Positions 7,396-16,500 of a stretch of 64,000 bases of DNA are shown piece after piece. The position numbers were made by a program, and so were the translations under genes. How positions within the stretch are numbered: the first letter of the stretch is position 1; every line of letters starts with the position of its first letter. A model generated the notes under the pieces. That model was not told the DNA's origin, searched no databases, and was given only the letters and a program-made list of their open reading frames with translations. This DNA comes from Pirellulales bacterium (GTDB lineage: Bacteria; Planctomycetota; Planctomycetia; Pirellulales; Lacipirellulaceae): assembly GCA_022448265.1 (NCBI GenBank), contig JAKVCC010000014.1, positions 56,700 to 120,699 on the forward strand, read 5' to 3'.

Positions 7396-8889
7396 TTAAA
7401 AACTACTAGGCGGTGTCAGATTTTCCGTGTCGAGCCCGTCACAAGCTAGGTTTTGAAACTGGCTGTGAGCGTTGTCACTAATTGAGGAGCCTTCAGCGCG
7501 CCCCAGATGCGTGTCGTCCGTTGGCCCCGCTTGCGGGGTCGGCCCAGTCTGGGCTGCGGCTGTTTCGTAGGCTTGCACTTGGACATCGTCAGCCCTGCGA
7601 ATGGGACCCACATTTTGTTCTGCAATGCGACAATGGATGACAGCCCGGTTTTCGACGAACGTCTGGCTAAGTACCTCCCCATGCTTTGCAAGATAGGCCA
7701 ACATGCGGCCGTTGCTAACATCGCATTGGATTTCCAAATCCAAAAAATCGCGACTTAGCGCGCTGCTGACCTTGGACTTAAGTTGCGAAAGCCCCGTGCG
7801 GGCCTTGGCACTGATGAGTACCGCCTGCGGATAACGATTGCGAATGGCCTCGATTTGTGTCGCATGCTGGACGCAGTCGACTTTGTTGAGGGCGAGCAGC
7901 GTATCCTTCTCTTCAATGCCCAACTCGCGCAGTACCTCCACCACTGCCGCAATTTGCTCCAAGGCGGCTGGGCTGCTGGCGTCGGCCACATGGATCAACA
8001 GGTCCGCCTGGCGCGCTTCTTCGAGGGTAGCCTTGAAGCTGGCGATCAACCGGTGTGGCAGGTCCCGAATAAATCCGACCGTGTCGCTCAGGAGTACGGG
8101 GCCCCAGCCTGGAAGCTGCCAACGCCGGGTAAGTGTGTCAAGCGTCGCAAACAGTTTGTCCTCTGCCAGCACCTCAGCTGCAGTTAGAGCATTCATCAGC
8201 GTACTCTTACCGGCATTGGTATAGCCCACAAGCGAAACGGTCATTCGATCGCAACGGCCGGCCACCTCGCGTTCCTTCCGGTTTTGGATTCGTTTCAAAT
8301 CGTTGCGAAGATCGCTGATCCGTTTTTCGACCAGCCGGCGGTCGGTTTCCAGTTGTTTTTCGCCCGGGCCTCGCATGCCAACGCCCATTTTCATTCGCGA
8401 CAGGTGCGTCCACATGTTTTTCAGTCGCGGCAAAGAATACTCCAGCTGCGCAAGTTCCACGGCTAGTCGGGCTTCGTGGGTTTGGGCTCGCGTAGAAAAG
8501 ATGTCAAGAATCACTTCCGTGCGGTCCAGGACTTTGACGCCCACGGTTTGCTCAAGATTACGGATTTGCGCGGGTGAGAGATCGTTGTCGAAGACTACGA
8601 TGTCGGCACTTGCGTCCTCGACTAGCAGCTTTAACTGCCTGACTTTACCATGGCCGATATAGGTCGTTTTGTCTGGGGCATCCCGTTTTTGAGTCAGGTG
8701 CCCGACAACCGTCGAGCCGGCTGTCTCCACCATGCCTGAGAGTTCGCGGAGACCGTCTTCCCGCTGCGCCGTACCCGGCAATCGCACGCCCACCAGGATG
8801 GCGGATTCACTGTCGATGCCCCGGCTCCGGTCGCTTGGTTTGCCGTCCATGGGTTTGCCATCGCCCGATTTGATGGGTTTGGTTGACAC
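7396..8889 (-). CDS. hflX: Ribosome-associated GTPase HflX
   Basis: This GTPase has 497 residues, longer than the ~426 of the E. coli protein. The HflX N-terminal domain is seen as STVVGHLTQKRDAPDKTTYI with GKVRQL, then DNDLSPAQIRNLE. The glycine-rich linker GVGMRGPGEKQLETDRR is diagnostic. The GTPase domain starts with VSLVGYTNAGKSTLMNALT (G1), followed by DTVGFIRDLPHRL (G3) and LALNKVD (G4). HflX splits stalled or stressed 70S ribosomes. The extra length is a low-complexity N-terminal stretch and a ~55-residue C-terminal tail rich in Gln, Thr and Pro. The start is GTG with AGGAGA about eleven bases upstream. It leads an operon with the SDR and RluA-type genes. Confidence 0.95.
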   Translation of the reverse strand: MSTKPIKSGDGKPMDGKPSDRSRGIDSESAILVGVRLPGTAQREDGLRELSGMVETAGSTVVGHLTQKRDAPDKTTYIGHGKVRQLKLLVEDASADIVVFDNDLSPAQIRNLEQTVGVKVLDRTEVILDIFSTRAQTHEARLAVELAQLEYSLPRLKNMWTHLSRMKMGVGMRGPGEKQLETDRRLVEKRISDLRNDLKRIQNRKEREVAGRCDRMTVSLVGYTNAGKSTLMNALTAAEVLAEDKLFATLDTLTRRWQLPGWGPVLLSDTVGFIRDLPHRLIASFKATLEEARQADLLIHVADASSPAALEQIAAVVEVLRELGIEEKDTLLALNKVDCVQHATQIEAIRNRYPQAVLISAKARTGLSQLKSKVSSALSRDFLDLEIQCDVSNGRMLAYLAKHGEVLSQTFVENRAVIHCRIAEQNVGPIRRADDVQVQAYETAAAQTGPTPQAGPTDDTHLGRAEGSSISDNAHSQFQNLACDGLDTENLTPPSSF

Positions 8890-9202
8890 TAGGTGCGAGG
8901 TTCTCCTGATCCTAAATAACTCGAAACACCCCGCTGATATCGAAACTCAAGTCTACTGCTTACGTCATGGAAGGGGGCGTAACAAGTGAACGCCCCTGGG
9001 CGGGCAAAAAGTTTGTCCCGATGCGCTAGCTTTGCACTGCGCTGCCCCCTTGGGTGAGGAATCCGCGCCCAGGCCACCGCACTCTACCATCTCGATTATA
9101 GCATGATGGCTAAACCCATTGATTGCAAGTGTTTAGCTTGCAATGATTTTTCCAGCAAAGACTCAGCGTGTCAGATTCAGTCTGCCAGCACCTCGTCGAC
9201 CG
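8890..9202. other. Intergenic stretch between the beta-helix gene and hflX
   Basis: No gene is supported here; the short frames show no recognisable protein. The stretch holds the end region of the giant minus-strand gene, a hairpin at 9122-9144, and the leader of hflX with its AGGAGA near 8900. An hflX promoter should lie here, but no convincing -35/-10 pair was found. Confidence 0.6.
9122..9144. terminator. Hairpin between two minus-strand genes, terminator-like
   Basis: There is a perfect 8-bp inverted repeat, attgcaag and cttgcaat, with a 7-base loop, located about 60 bases past the stop of the giant beta-helix gene. A T-run follows it on the plus strand only, so it is not a classical terminator for the minus-strand gene. 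It may stabilise or end that transcript. Confidence 0.35.
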
Positions 9203-12200
9203 TCAATAGGATGCGTCGTCATCGAGCAAATCAAACAGGAGCCTATCGAAAGCCATCCGCTCATCCTCAGGCTCCACATTGGCGCGATGCGAACGGCCGA
9301 CGGCAAGTTCGCCAAAATCAAAATTCGCGCTGCGAAAATCAGCGACCGCAAGCAGGATGTCTTTGGCAATCGCCAGGGTTGCATCGGCCTTGGGGGAAAC
9401 TAGATCCTGGTCCACCGTTCGTACTGGTCCGCTGATGATTGGTTGTCGTGCCGCGGCAACTCCTGCAAGTGCCGAATCGCCAGTATCAGCCAGCTTCTGG
9501 CTGCTTACCGGTCCTGCAGGGGATTCCGCAACAGGCTCTGCCACTGGTTCCGCAATCAAACTTTGCATCGCGGCAATTGGCGCCGAGTTGCCCGCCGCTG
9601 GGGCCATCACAGCTGCGGCAACGATGGCTGGCGACTCGAACGCGCCAATGTCAATTGTAAAGTCAATCACCCGATCAAATCCGGTCCCGCGCTGATCATA
9701 ATCGAGCGCGGGGGTAAAGCTGTTGGGATTGAAACCGGGATCGCCGGCATTGATCGCCGGGCTGCCTTCCAACAAGGCACGCGTTCTGGTTGGCCCGCCG
9801 TTGTTGGCTAGTGGACCCATTTCTGCATCGACGCCCACGATATCATTGGGTCCATTGAACGCGCCGATCGAGAGTCCGGTGCCCACCAGATTGAAGTCGT
9901 CCGAAACGAACGTCTCGTGGAAGGGGCCGCCTACCCGATCAACGTCGGTTTGTTTTGGCGTTTGACCAAAGCTACCGAAAAATACATTGACATCGGCTCC
10001 GTCTACGATTTCGTCGCCCGTCGCATCGCCTTCGGCCTTAGATGCGTTGATCGATCCGAATCCACGCAGCAGGGCCAGGAAGTCGGCACCATCCACCATC
10101 CCAGTCTCCACGAAATCGGCTGCTAGCGGTGTCAACGACTGGTTGTCCGAAATGATCGAAGAATGCACAAGTGTGCGGGTATTTGCCGAGTTGCCATGAC
10201 TGCCCACTCCGGCACCAAAACCATAGGCCGCTACTTCGTTGTTGGCGATTGTGCTATGCCGGATATTCGTAAGCCCACTCGCGTTATAGATGCCGCCCCC
10301 TGCCAGGATTGCTGTATTACCCGAAAGGGTGGAATTAATGATCGAGGTAGTAAGGCCTAGGAGGTTGGTGTCGCTATAGACTCCACCTCCACTTGCGCCG
10401 TCGCCGGTAACCAAATTGTCGGCTAGGGTCGAGTCGTAGATCTGCACGTTACCACTGTCAGAATGAATTCCTCCACCGTGCGTACCGTCTGCTGCGGCGC
10501 TATTGGTAAAAATGCGACTTCGATGAATAGCTACATCACTATTAACGTTAGCAATGCCGCCGCCATGCGCATCGGTGCCTGAGGTGGTGTTTTGTGCGAT
10601 CAAACTGTCGTTGATCGTCAACGATCCTCCCCATTGATAAACTCCTGCCCCTCGCGAACCTGTGCCGGTCGTGCTGTTTCCGCTCACGTTCGAATAACTG
10701 ATCGTCACATCACTGCCCCAATTTGCCAGGCCTGCGCCTGGTGAGAACGAACCAGCACTCGAATTACCACTAAGAATTGAATCGGTAATGACCACGGTCG
10801 TCTGGTCGCCATCGCCTGCAAAACTGTAGACACCCGCGCCACTGGAGCTTCCGCCAGGGGTCGTATTTCCTGAAACGATGGTGTTGTCCATAGTCAATTC
10901 GCCGTTGCGAATATAAATTCCACCGCCGTCGCTGTTCGAATCGGTGGTTCCACCGCCCGACAGTCTCGAGTCGGTCACCGACACATTGCCATCGCGCGCA
11001 TAGATGGCCCCGCCGTTGGCACCAGCACCGCTGGCTGTGCTTGTGAGGAAAGTACTATTTTCGATCACCAAATTTCCCAGGCGATGGGCGATAGTGCCCC
11101 CATGAAACTGAGCGCCGGGCGTATAGTCAACGTCTCCGGGCACGAGTTCGGGATCTTCGGTTCCGTTGTTGACAAACATCCAGTTCCTTAGCGTGAGATC
11201 CTCGCTGTTATAAAGAACTCCCCCCATGCCATCGTGGGTGGAAAGGGGCACGCCGAAACCTCGCTTGCCGCGGTTGAAGGTGTTTGTCACCGTTAAGTCT
11301 GTAATAATAATGTCAAGTTTGGTTAGATCGTCACTGTCATCTATGGTGAATAAACGGCTGTCAAATGCACCGTTGATCGTCACCCCCGATCCATTGATGC
11401 CGACGGTATCAGTAAGGACCAGATCGGTTGGCACACCAACCTCTCCCTGAGCGAGCATTTGAAGTGACGCCCCAGGTGTGAGCAGACTCAGGTCGATGAC
11501 GTCTCGCAAAGGTGTCGTGTTGGAAAGCAGGACCGCTTCGCGGAGGGACAGGTCGCCAAGTTCGAAGTTGCCATTATCAACGTCAGCCGTAGTATCAACA
11601 AAGTAAGTGATTCCTTGCAATTCGTACGCGCCGATGTCAATGACGCCCGCACTAGAATCAATCCGATTGTATAGTGCACCCCGTTGGTCGTTCGTGGGCA
11701 CGTCTGCGCCAGACGGGTCGGCGCCCGCGTTGATGGCGGGACTAGTGGGCAAAGGCTCATGGGTCGGGGTGGGGCCGCCGCCGCCTACAAGTGGCTTGAG
11801 CTGAGGGTTTTTGAATGCCGCTCCGCTCAGGTCGCCCGTGGCGGTAAAGAGCAGCGCCGCATTGCCGTCACCTACCAGATTGTGTCCCAGGGAAGTCAGA
11901 CTGGCTCCGCCGAGCTGATCGATATCGAAATTGATGTTTCCGGAGATGATTGTGTGCGTGATTTCAAGGGCCGCGCTCGCACCATAATTGAAGACGCCAC
12001 TTCCCAAGATGGCACTCGTGTTATTATCGGTGATCGTGCTGTACTCGATACGCGCTGCTGAGCCAAAGTTGAGGACTCCCCCTCCGCGCACACTCGCCGT
12101 ATTACCGGAGATTGTGGAGTTGCTGACGGTGGCCGCTCCGCTGTAGGAGCCAATTGCCAAGCCACCTCCGTCCAAGGCAGCAACGTTATTCGCAAGTGTT

Positions 12201-14266
12201 GACCGGTCGATGCGCAGCGTGCCCACGTCGTGCAAAATTCCCGCTCCCTCGGCGCCAGATGCATTTTCTTTGATCGTGCTTTCAGTCACGGTTAAGTTTT
12301 CGAGGTTGAGAATACCGCCCCCGACGGCACCCTCGAAACCGACATCTCCGCCCATGATGGTGAGATTGCTCATCGACACATCAATCGTAGTTGCGGTCCC
12401 ATCGTCGACCCTGAAAACGCGAATGCCAAGCGAATCATTGATACTAGGCGTAGGGTCACTGCTGCTGGCGTCGACCTCCAATTCAAAGGTCGTCGGCCCC
12501 TGAATCATGGTTGGCGCGGCGACACTTAGCTGGAGTTCCTCGGTGATATTGATCGTCGGTCCGGGTGTAAACGGATTTGGATCGACCAGTTCCACCAGCT
12601 GGGTCGAAAAACGGATCAGGTGTTGGCTTTGCAGCCCCAGCCCACTCACGTCTGGAATGGCGGGAAGTTTGTTCGCAAACTCAATGGCTTCACGGAGCGT
12701 AAAGTCGCCGCCGCGCGAAGACGCAACGCCATAAGGGTTTATTTGTTGCTCGGACAGCACGTCGTCAATTGTCGCCTCGTAGGGATTGGAATAGATCTCT
12801 GCATATCCACCCAAGTCCTCATCCCACACGGCCGAGAACTGCGTATCCGATTCGTCCTCCAGCGAGTCGACGACCCAATTGCCCGCTTGGGCCTCGTAAG
12901 CGCCGCTGTCGGTAATAGCGACGCCGTCGGCATCACCATCGGCCAGCCGGGTAAAGTGTCGGCCACGGGTGTCAAATTCGAATGGCAAGGGCTTGGCTTC
13001 GGGGATGTCGGGATTCCCGAAGTCAATCGCTGGACTGACCGGGCCAAACAGCGGATCAGCATTGGGCACTAGCGTCGGCACTGCTCCACCGACGTCTTGC
13101 AGAAACGGCGAGACAAATAGCGGATCAGCCGCTACATGATAGATGTCTGGCGAAAAAGCGGGCGGCGGTGGCGCAAGTTGCAGTGATGGGCTCGGCATCC
13201 CACCGATGAGGTTGGCTCCCAAGCTCCAAGCAGACAGGAGTAAATCCTTCGGCGGAAAATCGTCGGTCTTGCCAACTGTGGACACGTTGGAATACGTGCC
13301 CTCGCCGTCCCACGCAATTGAGTGACTGATTCGGGTAAAAACCGTGGGAAGAGGAGGGGGCTCTTCACTCTCTTCATCGGCTGGGAGATTTCCCCAACTG
13401 GCCACCTGCAAGCCCGCAACGCTAGCCGTGTTGTAGGCGAACGTGCTGTGCGCAATGTAAGTCGTCCCGTTGCGGTTGAAAACGCCACCACCATAGGAAT
13501 ATGGGAGGGCGTTGGAAGAATTTCCGGTGATCGTAGAGTTGGTAATCGTGGTGTATGGCTGAGTGTCCTCGCCATCAAGTCCGCTGTATACTCCGCCGCC
13601 TTGGCCCGCATTGTTGTACGAGATCACGCTCCGATTGATGGTCAGTGCACCCCGTTCTACAAAGATGCCGCCGCCCACTCCGCTGGCGGTATTGCCGGTT
13701 ATGATTGACTCGACAACAGTCAGATTTTCCTTGTTGAAGATCGCGCCACCCATGCCGCCTTGGCCACGGGTAATCGTCATTCCCGCTAGCAGGACATTTA
13801 TCTCACCCTCATCATCATCATCAGCAACATTAAAGATCCGGGTCCCCACACCTTCTTCGTTTATAAAAGCTGAGGCTTCGACAGTCAGTAGATTCGCGCT
13901 GGGACCAAGGATTTGTAACGGATTGGTGATCGCCAACTCCGCCATGTCGAGTTCGATGGTTCTGGGACCATTTTCAAATAAGAAATCATCAAAGACAATC
14001 TTATCGCTGTTAGGCAGCAAATTGGACAGATTGATCGCGTGGCGGAGCGAACCGATGACGGCCGGGCCGGTGTCGTCTTCGAGGTCTTCAATAGTGTTGA
14101 CCACGAACACAGCCAGCAAGCGGCGGTCTTCCAAGGGCTCGATGCGCAGGCGTCGACCTGCCAGCGGTGAGCAAGGTTGTAGTGGGCGGCGCGTCGAAAG
14201 GTTCTTCTCAGGCGCACTGGATTGGGTGGGCGCGCGCTGACCTCGTCGCTCTTTGTTTTGTGCCAT
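9203..14266 (-). CDS. Giant secreted right-handed beta-helix protein with LEPR-XLL motif and internal dockerin-like cassette
   Basis: From the ATG at 14266 the protein has 1687 residues; the open frame runs 80 codons further upstream, but that part looks non-coding. Residues ~40-51 read LRIEPLEDRRLL, the planctomycete LEPR-XLL-type motif behind a basic leader. Then come several copies of CSLREA-like units (e.g. SLRHAINLSNLLPNSDKIV, FTLREAIEFANKLP, LSLREAVLLSNTTP). Many beta-helix turns follow, of the type NSTISGNTA and GGGIYNASG, and each block ends in choice-of-anchor-Q-like segments (GGPTPTHEPLPTSPAINAG). A dockerin-like pair, MVDGADFLALLRGFG and EIVDGADVNVFFGSFG, sits at about residues 1383-1438, inside the last such block. 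The C-terminus is Ala/Pro/Val rich. It is probably displayed on the cell surface; any ligand is unknown. Confidence 0.85.
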   Translation of the reverse strand: MAQNKERRGQRAPTQSSAPEKNLSTRRPLQPCSPLAGRRLRIEPLEDRRLLAVFVVNTIEDLEDDTGPAVIGSLRHAINLSNLLPNSDKIVFDDFLFENGPRTIELDMAELAITNPLQILGPSANLLTVEASAFINEEGVGTRIFNVADDDDEGEINVLLAGMTITRGQGGMGGAIFNKENLTVVESIITGNTASGVGGGIFVERGALTINRSVISYNNAGQGGGVYSGLDGEDTQPYTTITNSTITGNSSNALPYSYGGGVFNRNGTTYIAHSTFAYNTASVAGLQVASWGNLPADEESEEPPPLPTVFTRISHSIAWDGEGTYSNVSTVGKTDDFPPKDLLLSAWSLGANLIGGMPSPSLQLAPPPPAFSPDIYHVAADPLFVSPFLQDVGGAVPTLVPNADPLFGPVSPAIDFGNPDIPEAKPLPFEFDTRGRHFTRLADGDADGVAITDSGAYEAQAGNWVVDSLEDESDTQFSAVWDEDLGGYAEIYSNPYEATIDDVLSEQQINPYGVASSRGGDFTLREAIEFANKLPAIPDVSGLGLQSQHLIRFSTQLVELVDPNPFTPGPTINITEELQLSVAAPTMIQGPTTFELEVDASSSDPTPSINDSLGIRVFRVDDGTATTIDVSMSNLTIMGGDVGFEGAVGGGILNLENLTVTESTIKENASGAEGAGILHDVGTLRIDRSTLANNVAALDGGGLAIGSYSGAATVSNSTISGNTASVRGGGVLNFGSAARIEYSTITDNNTSAILGSGVFNYGASAALEITHTIISGNINFDIDQLGGASLTSLGHNLVGDGNAALLFTATGDLSGAAFKNPQLKPLVGGGGPTPTHEPLPTSPAINAGADPSGADVPTNDQRGALYNRIDSSAGVIDIGAYELQGITYFVDTTADVDNGNFELGDLSLREAVLLSNTTPLRDVIDLSLLTPGASLQMLAQGEVGVPTDLVLTDTVGINGSGVTINGAFDSRLFTIDDSDDLTKLDIIITDLTVTNTFNRGKRGFGVPLSTHDGMGGVLYNSEDLTLRNWMFVNNGTEDPELVPGDVDYTPGAQFHGGTIAHRLGNLVIENSTFLTSTASGAGANGGAIYARDGNVSVTDSRLSGGGTTDSNSDGGGIYIRNGELTMDNTIVSGNTTPGGSSSGAGVYSFAGDGDQTTVVITDSILSGNSSAGSFSPGAGLANWGSDVTISYSNVSGNSTTGTGSRGAGVYQWGGSLTINDSLIAQNTTSGTDAHGGGIANVNSDVAIHRSRIFTNSAAADGTHGGGIHSDSGNVQIYDSTLADNLVTGDGASGGGVYSDTNLLGLTTSIINSTLSGNTAILAGGGIYNASGLTNIRHSTIANNEVAAYGFGAGVGSHGNSANTRTLVHSSIISDNQSLTPLAADFVETGMVDGADFLALLRGFGSINASKAEGDATGDEIVDGADVNVFFGSFGQTPKQTDVDRVGGPFHETFVSDDFNLVGTGLSIGAFNGPNDIVGVDAEMGPLANNGGPTRTRALLEGSPAINAGDPGFNPNSFTPALDYDQRGTGFDRVIDFTIDIGAFESPAIVAAAVMAPAAGNSAPIAAMQSLIAEPVAEPVAESPAGPVSSQKLADTGDSALAGVAAARQPIISGPVRTVDQDLVSPKADATLAIAKDILLAVADFRSANFDFGELAVGRSHRANVEPEDERMAFDRLLFDLLDDDASY

Positions 14267-14493
14267 ATCGAAGGTTCTCAGTTTTGATTTCAGGAAGGCC
14301 CCGGCCCTTAGCCCGGCCGGTTCTTCCATGCGCAATCCGTCCGTCGGGCCCAGTGGGATGCGGAAAATCTCGTCTCTGAGAGTTGTCCGCCGGGCGCGGC
14401 GCGGCGCTGCCTCATTGTAATTAAAGACAGGAGGAGACGCAAAATTAGCGCCAAAAGAATTGCCGTGGCCAGGGCAGGTGCCCAGATTTCCCC

Positions 14494-15795
14494 CTACCAA
14501 ATCCACTCAATTCCGCTGTGGAATCCGTGATAGATAGCGTGGGATTGGGTCAGCAGGGCCGTATTACTGATGTTTGTCTCATCCACGTTGCCCCCTGCAG
14601 TGGCCAGACTGTTCAGATAGAGGGCTTGGTATCCGGCACGCACCGACCAGCTTGGCAGAATGTCGGCAATCAGGGTAACACCCCACTCGGCGGCAAACGC
14701 GACCTGATTGCCCTCGACGCTCACGTCGAAGTCAGCCGGGGCGTTGCCAGCCGCCGGGAATTCTCCCACGTGGCGGAACTTGAATCGGTTGTTGTAAATG
14801 CCTGCCTTGGCCTCGCCTTGAATTCGGAGTCCTTGCCGTAGGCAAATATTTCCATCGCCGCCAAACTGAAACCCGACCAAATCGTTTTCGCTATTCCAGC
14901 TACGCATCGAAAAATCGGTCACTCCCAGCACAAAGGCCTCCACATTGTGCACCAGCGATTCAGTCATCCGTAGATAACGGGCACCCGCGAGCCAAGTTCC
15001 AGAGACGCGTGGATTTTTGCCGACCCAATAGCGACGATAGGAGATTTCCGTACTTTGCAAGTCGGATTCGTATCGCAGCGCGTAGACCTCGCCCTGATCG
15101 AGCCCGTCGATGGGATCTTGACCAAAATTGGAGAACACGCTCACCAATTGGAAGGGCGTGTCCGGTGGACTGGTGGTGACTTGCGTAGAAACCACGCGGT
15201 TTGAAAAACCAATGTCGTACATTCCCATGTACGTGGCTTCCAGTACGGCCAGCGCACCAATATCGTAGCGGCCCATAATCCGCCAGCCTGGCTCAAAGTC
15301 GCCCGCGCTATCGTTCGGATTCAGAATGCGGGGAGCGGAGGCTGCCGCCGTGATCGCTCCGAAGTTCCCAAGGTTATCAAACAACTCCTCTGCGGCAAAA
15401 AAAACGGCATCCACCGAGATATCAAAATAATGCGGACCGCATTGTTCCGTGCCACAACCACCAAAATCGATGCCCATCGGATCGCCGTAGCCGCCCGGAT
15501 AAGCTGGGCCGTAGCCGCCGGGACAACCTTGGCAGTAGTTGGCGGGCATGACAATCGAATTTCCGCCGGCGTCCATGAATTGGTTGCCTTGGGCTGCTGC
15601 CGGCCCGCCCGCTAATAGGGCGCCTGGAAGGGGGGGCATCGCCTGCTGCGCGCGACCCGTTTGGCTAATCGGTTGGCTAAACCGAGGTTGCACATAGCCA
15701 CCCTCAGCCCAAATACGATGTGCGTTCAACAGAAGTGTAGCGGAAAATGCAGCCACCCAAGCGGTGCGCACTGCGATAGAAACAGGCAGATTCAT
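14494..15795 (-). CDS. BBP7-family outer-membrane beta-barrel protein
   Basis: This is a planctomycete porin-like protein of ~433 residues. The ATG at 15795 has GGGGGAG close upstream and opens a clear signal peptide (MNLPVSIAVRTAWVAAFSAT... ending near IWAEG), so it is preferred over the upstream in-frame start at 15828. A Gly/Pro/Tyr-rich linker follows. The barrel then begins with HYFDISVDAVFFAAEELF, typical of the BBP7 family, with alternating strands such as GWRIMGRYDIGALAVLEATY and RYWVGKNPRVSGTWLAGARY. The chain ends in the aromatic strand YHGFHSGIEWIW, as expected for an outer-membrane barrel. It lies upstream of the giant beta-helix gene on the same strand with a 227-base gap, so joint transcription is possible. 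Confidence 0.85.
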   Translation of the reverse strand: MNLPVSIAVRTAWVAAFSATLLLNAHRIWAEGGYVQPRFSQPISQTGRAQQAMPPLPGALLAGGPAAAQGNQFMDAGGNSIVMPANYCQGCPGGYGPAYPGGYGDPMGIDFGGCGTEQCGPHYFDISVDAVFFAAEELFDNLGNFGAITAAASAPRILNPNDSAGDFEPGWRIMGRYDIGALAVLEATYMGMYDIGFSNRVVSTQVTTSPPDTPFQLVSVFSNFGQDPIDGLDQGEVYALRYESDLQSTEISYRRYWVGKNPRVSGTWLAGARYLRMTESLVHNVEAFVLGVTDFSMRSWNSENDLVGFQFGGDGNICLRQGLRIQGEAKAGIYNNRFKFRHVGEFPAAGNAPADFDVSVEGNQVAFAAEWGVTLIADILPSWSVRAGYQALYLNSLATAGGNVDETNISNTALLTQSHAIYHGFHSGIEWIW

Positions 15796-16500
15796 CGAAT
15801 AGCTCCCCCTCGTTTTCCTCTTTCGCACCTGGCACGTCCGCGCCTGGCCCGGCTAAGGCTCTTACAACCTACAGGCGGCCCTCGCACGTTGGCGGCAGAC
15901 AGTCCAACTGGAAACGGTTATCGGATCAGCACCCGAGCCTTAATCAGTATTTCCGCTACAGTCGGCATATTTCCAACTGTACCCACCCGGCCGGGGTATC
16001 GAAGTGGTGGGAATAAAACGCCTATTTCCTTAGGTCCCTTAAATTTGGGCGAAACGCTTAAGTTTGCTAGGTGATCGTACTTCTAGCGGTGACAAGAAGT
16101 TTGACGCTTATTCGGTTGCTAATTACTATGGACAGGAAGGAGTTCGGTAGTGGGAGCTGCGGTAGCGGATCCCGGGCCAGCTATCAAATCCCGATATGTT
16201 GCTAGCGCGGGCTGAAAAGCCGTAGCCACTCAGAGGCGTGGATCAGCTAGCTCACACCTAGGAACTTACTTGTCGACGATGGAAGTTGCCGTTTTGGAGC
16301 TGGAATCGTTATTTCGGCAGGCTGCATCTTGCATTGAAACCCCTCCCCACCCCAGCCAGCAAGCTGTGCCTGTAGTTTGCTGCGCCCCCCCGTTTGTGCT
16401 GTTTTGATTGGAGTACCGTTTAGGGTCGGATAATCAGTCGGGAGTTTCGGCTGGCATCCTTTGCAAGCGGTAGTTGCTGAAACAAGAGAGTATTAGGCAT
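15796..16500. other. Intergenic region between divergent BBP7 and subtilase genes
   Basis: About 700 bases separate two divergent genes for envelope or secreted proteins. No protein or RNA gene is recognised. The region must hold promoters for both directions. Ribosome binding sites are visible at the two ends (GGGGGAG before the BBP7 gene, AAGAGAG ten bases before the subtilase ATG). A long upstream leader for the subtilase is likely but not proven. Confidence 0.6.

Noticed and set aside
9960..13900. Repeated motifs that might suggest a repeat array or CRISPR.
   Set aside because: The repeats are protein-level beta-helix turns of unequal length inside an open frame; no constant repeat and spacer pattern exists.
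13563..14240. A 225-codon plus-strand frame over the beta-helix gene.
   Set aside because: It is Ser/Pro-rich complement of the Gly/Asn/Asp-rich repeats, without start signals or family.
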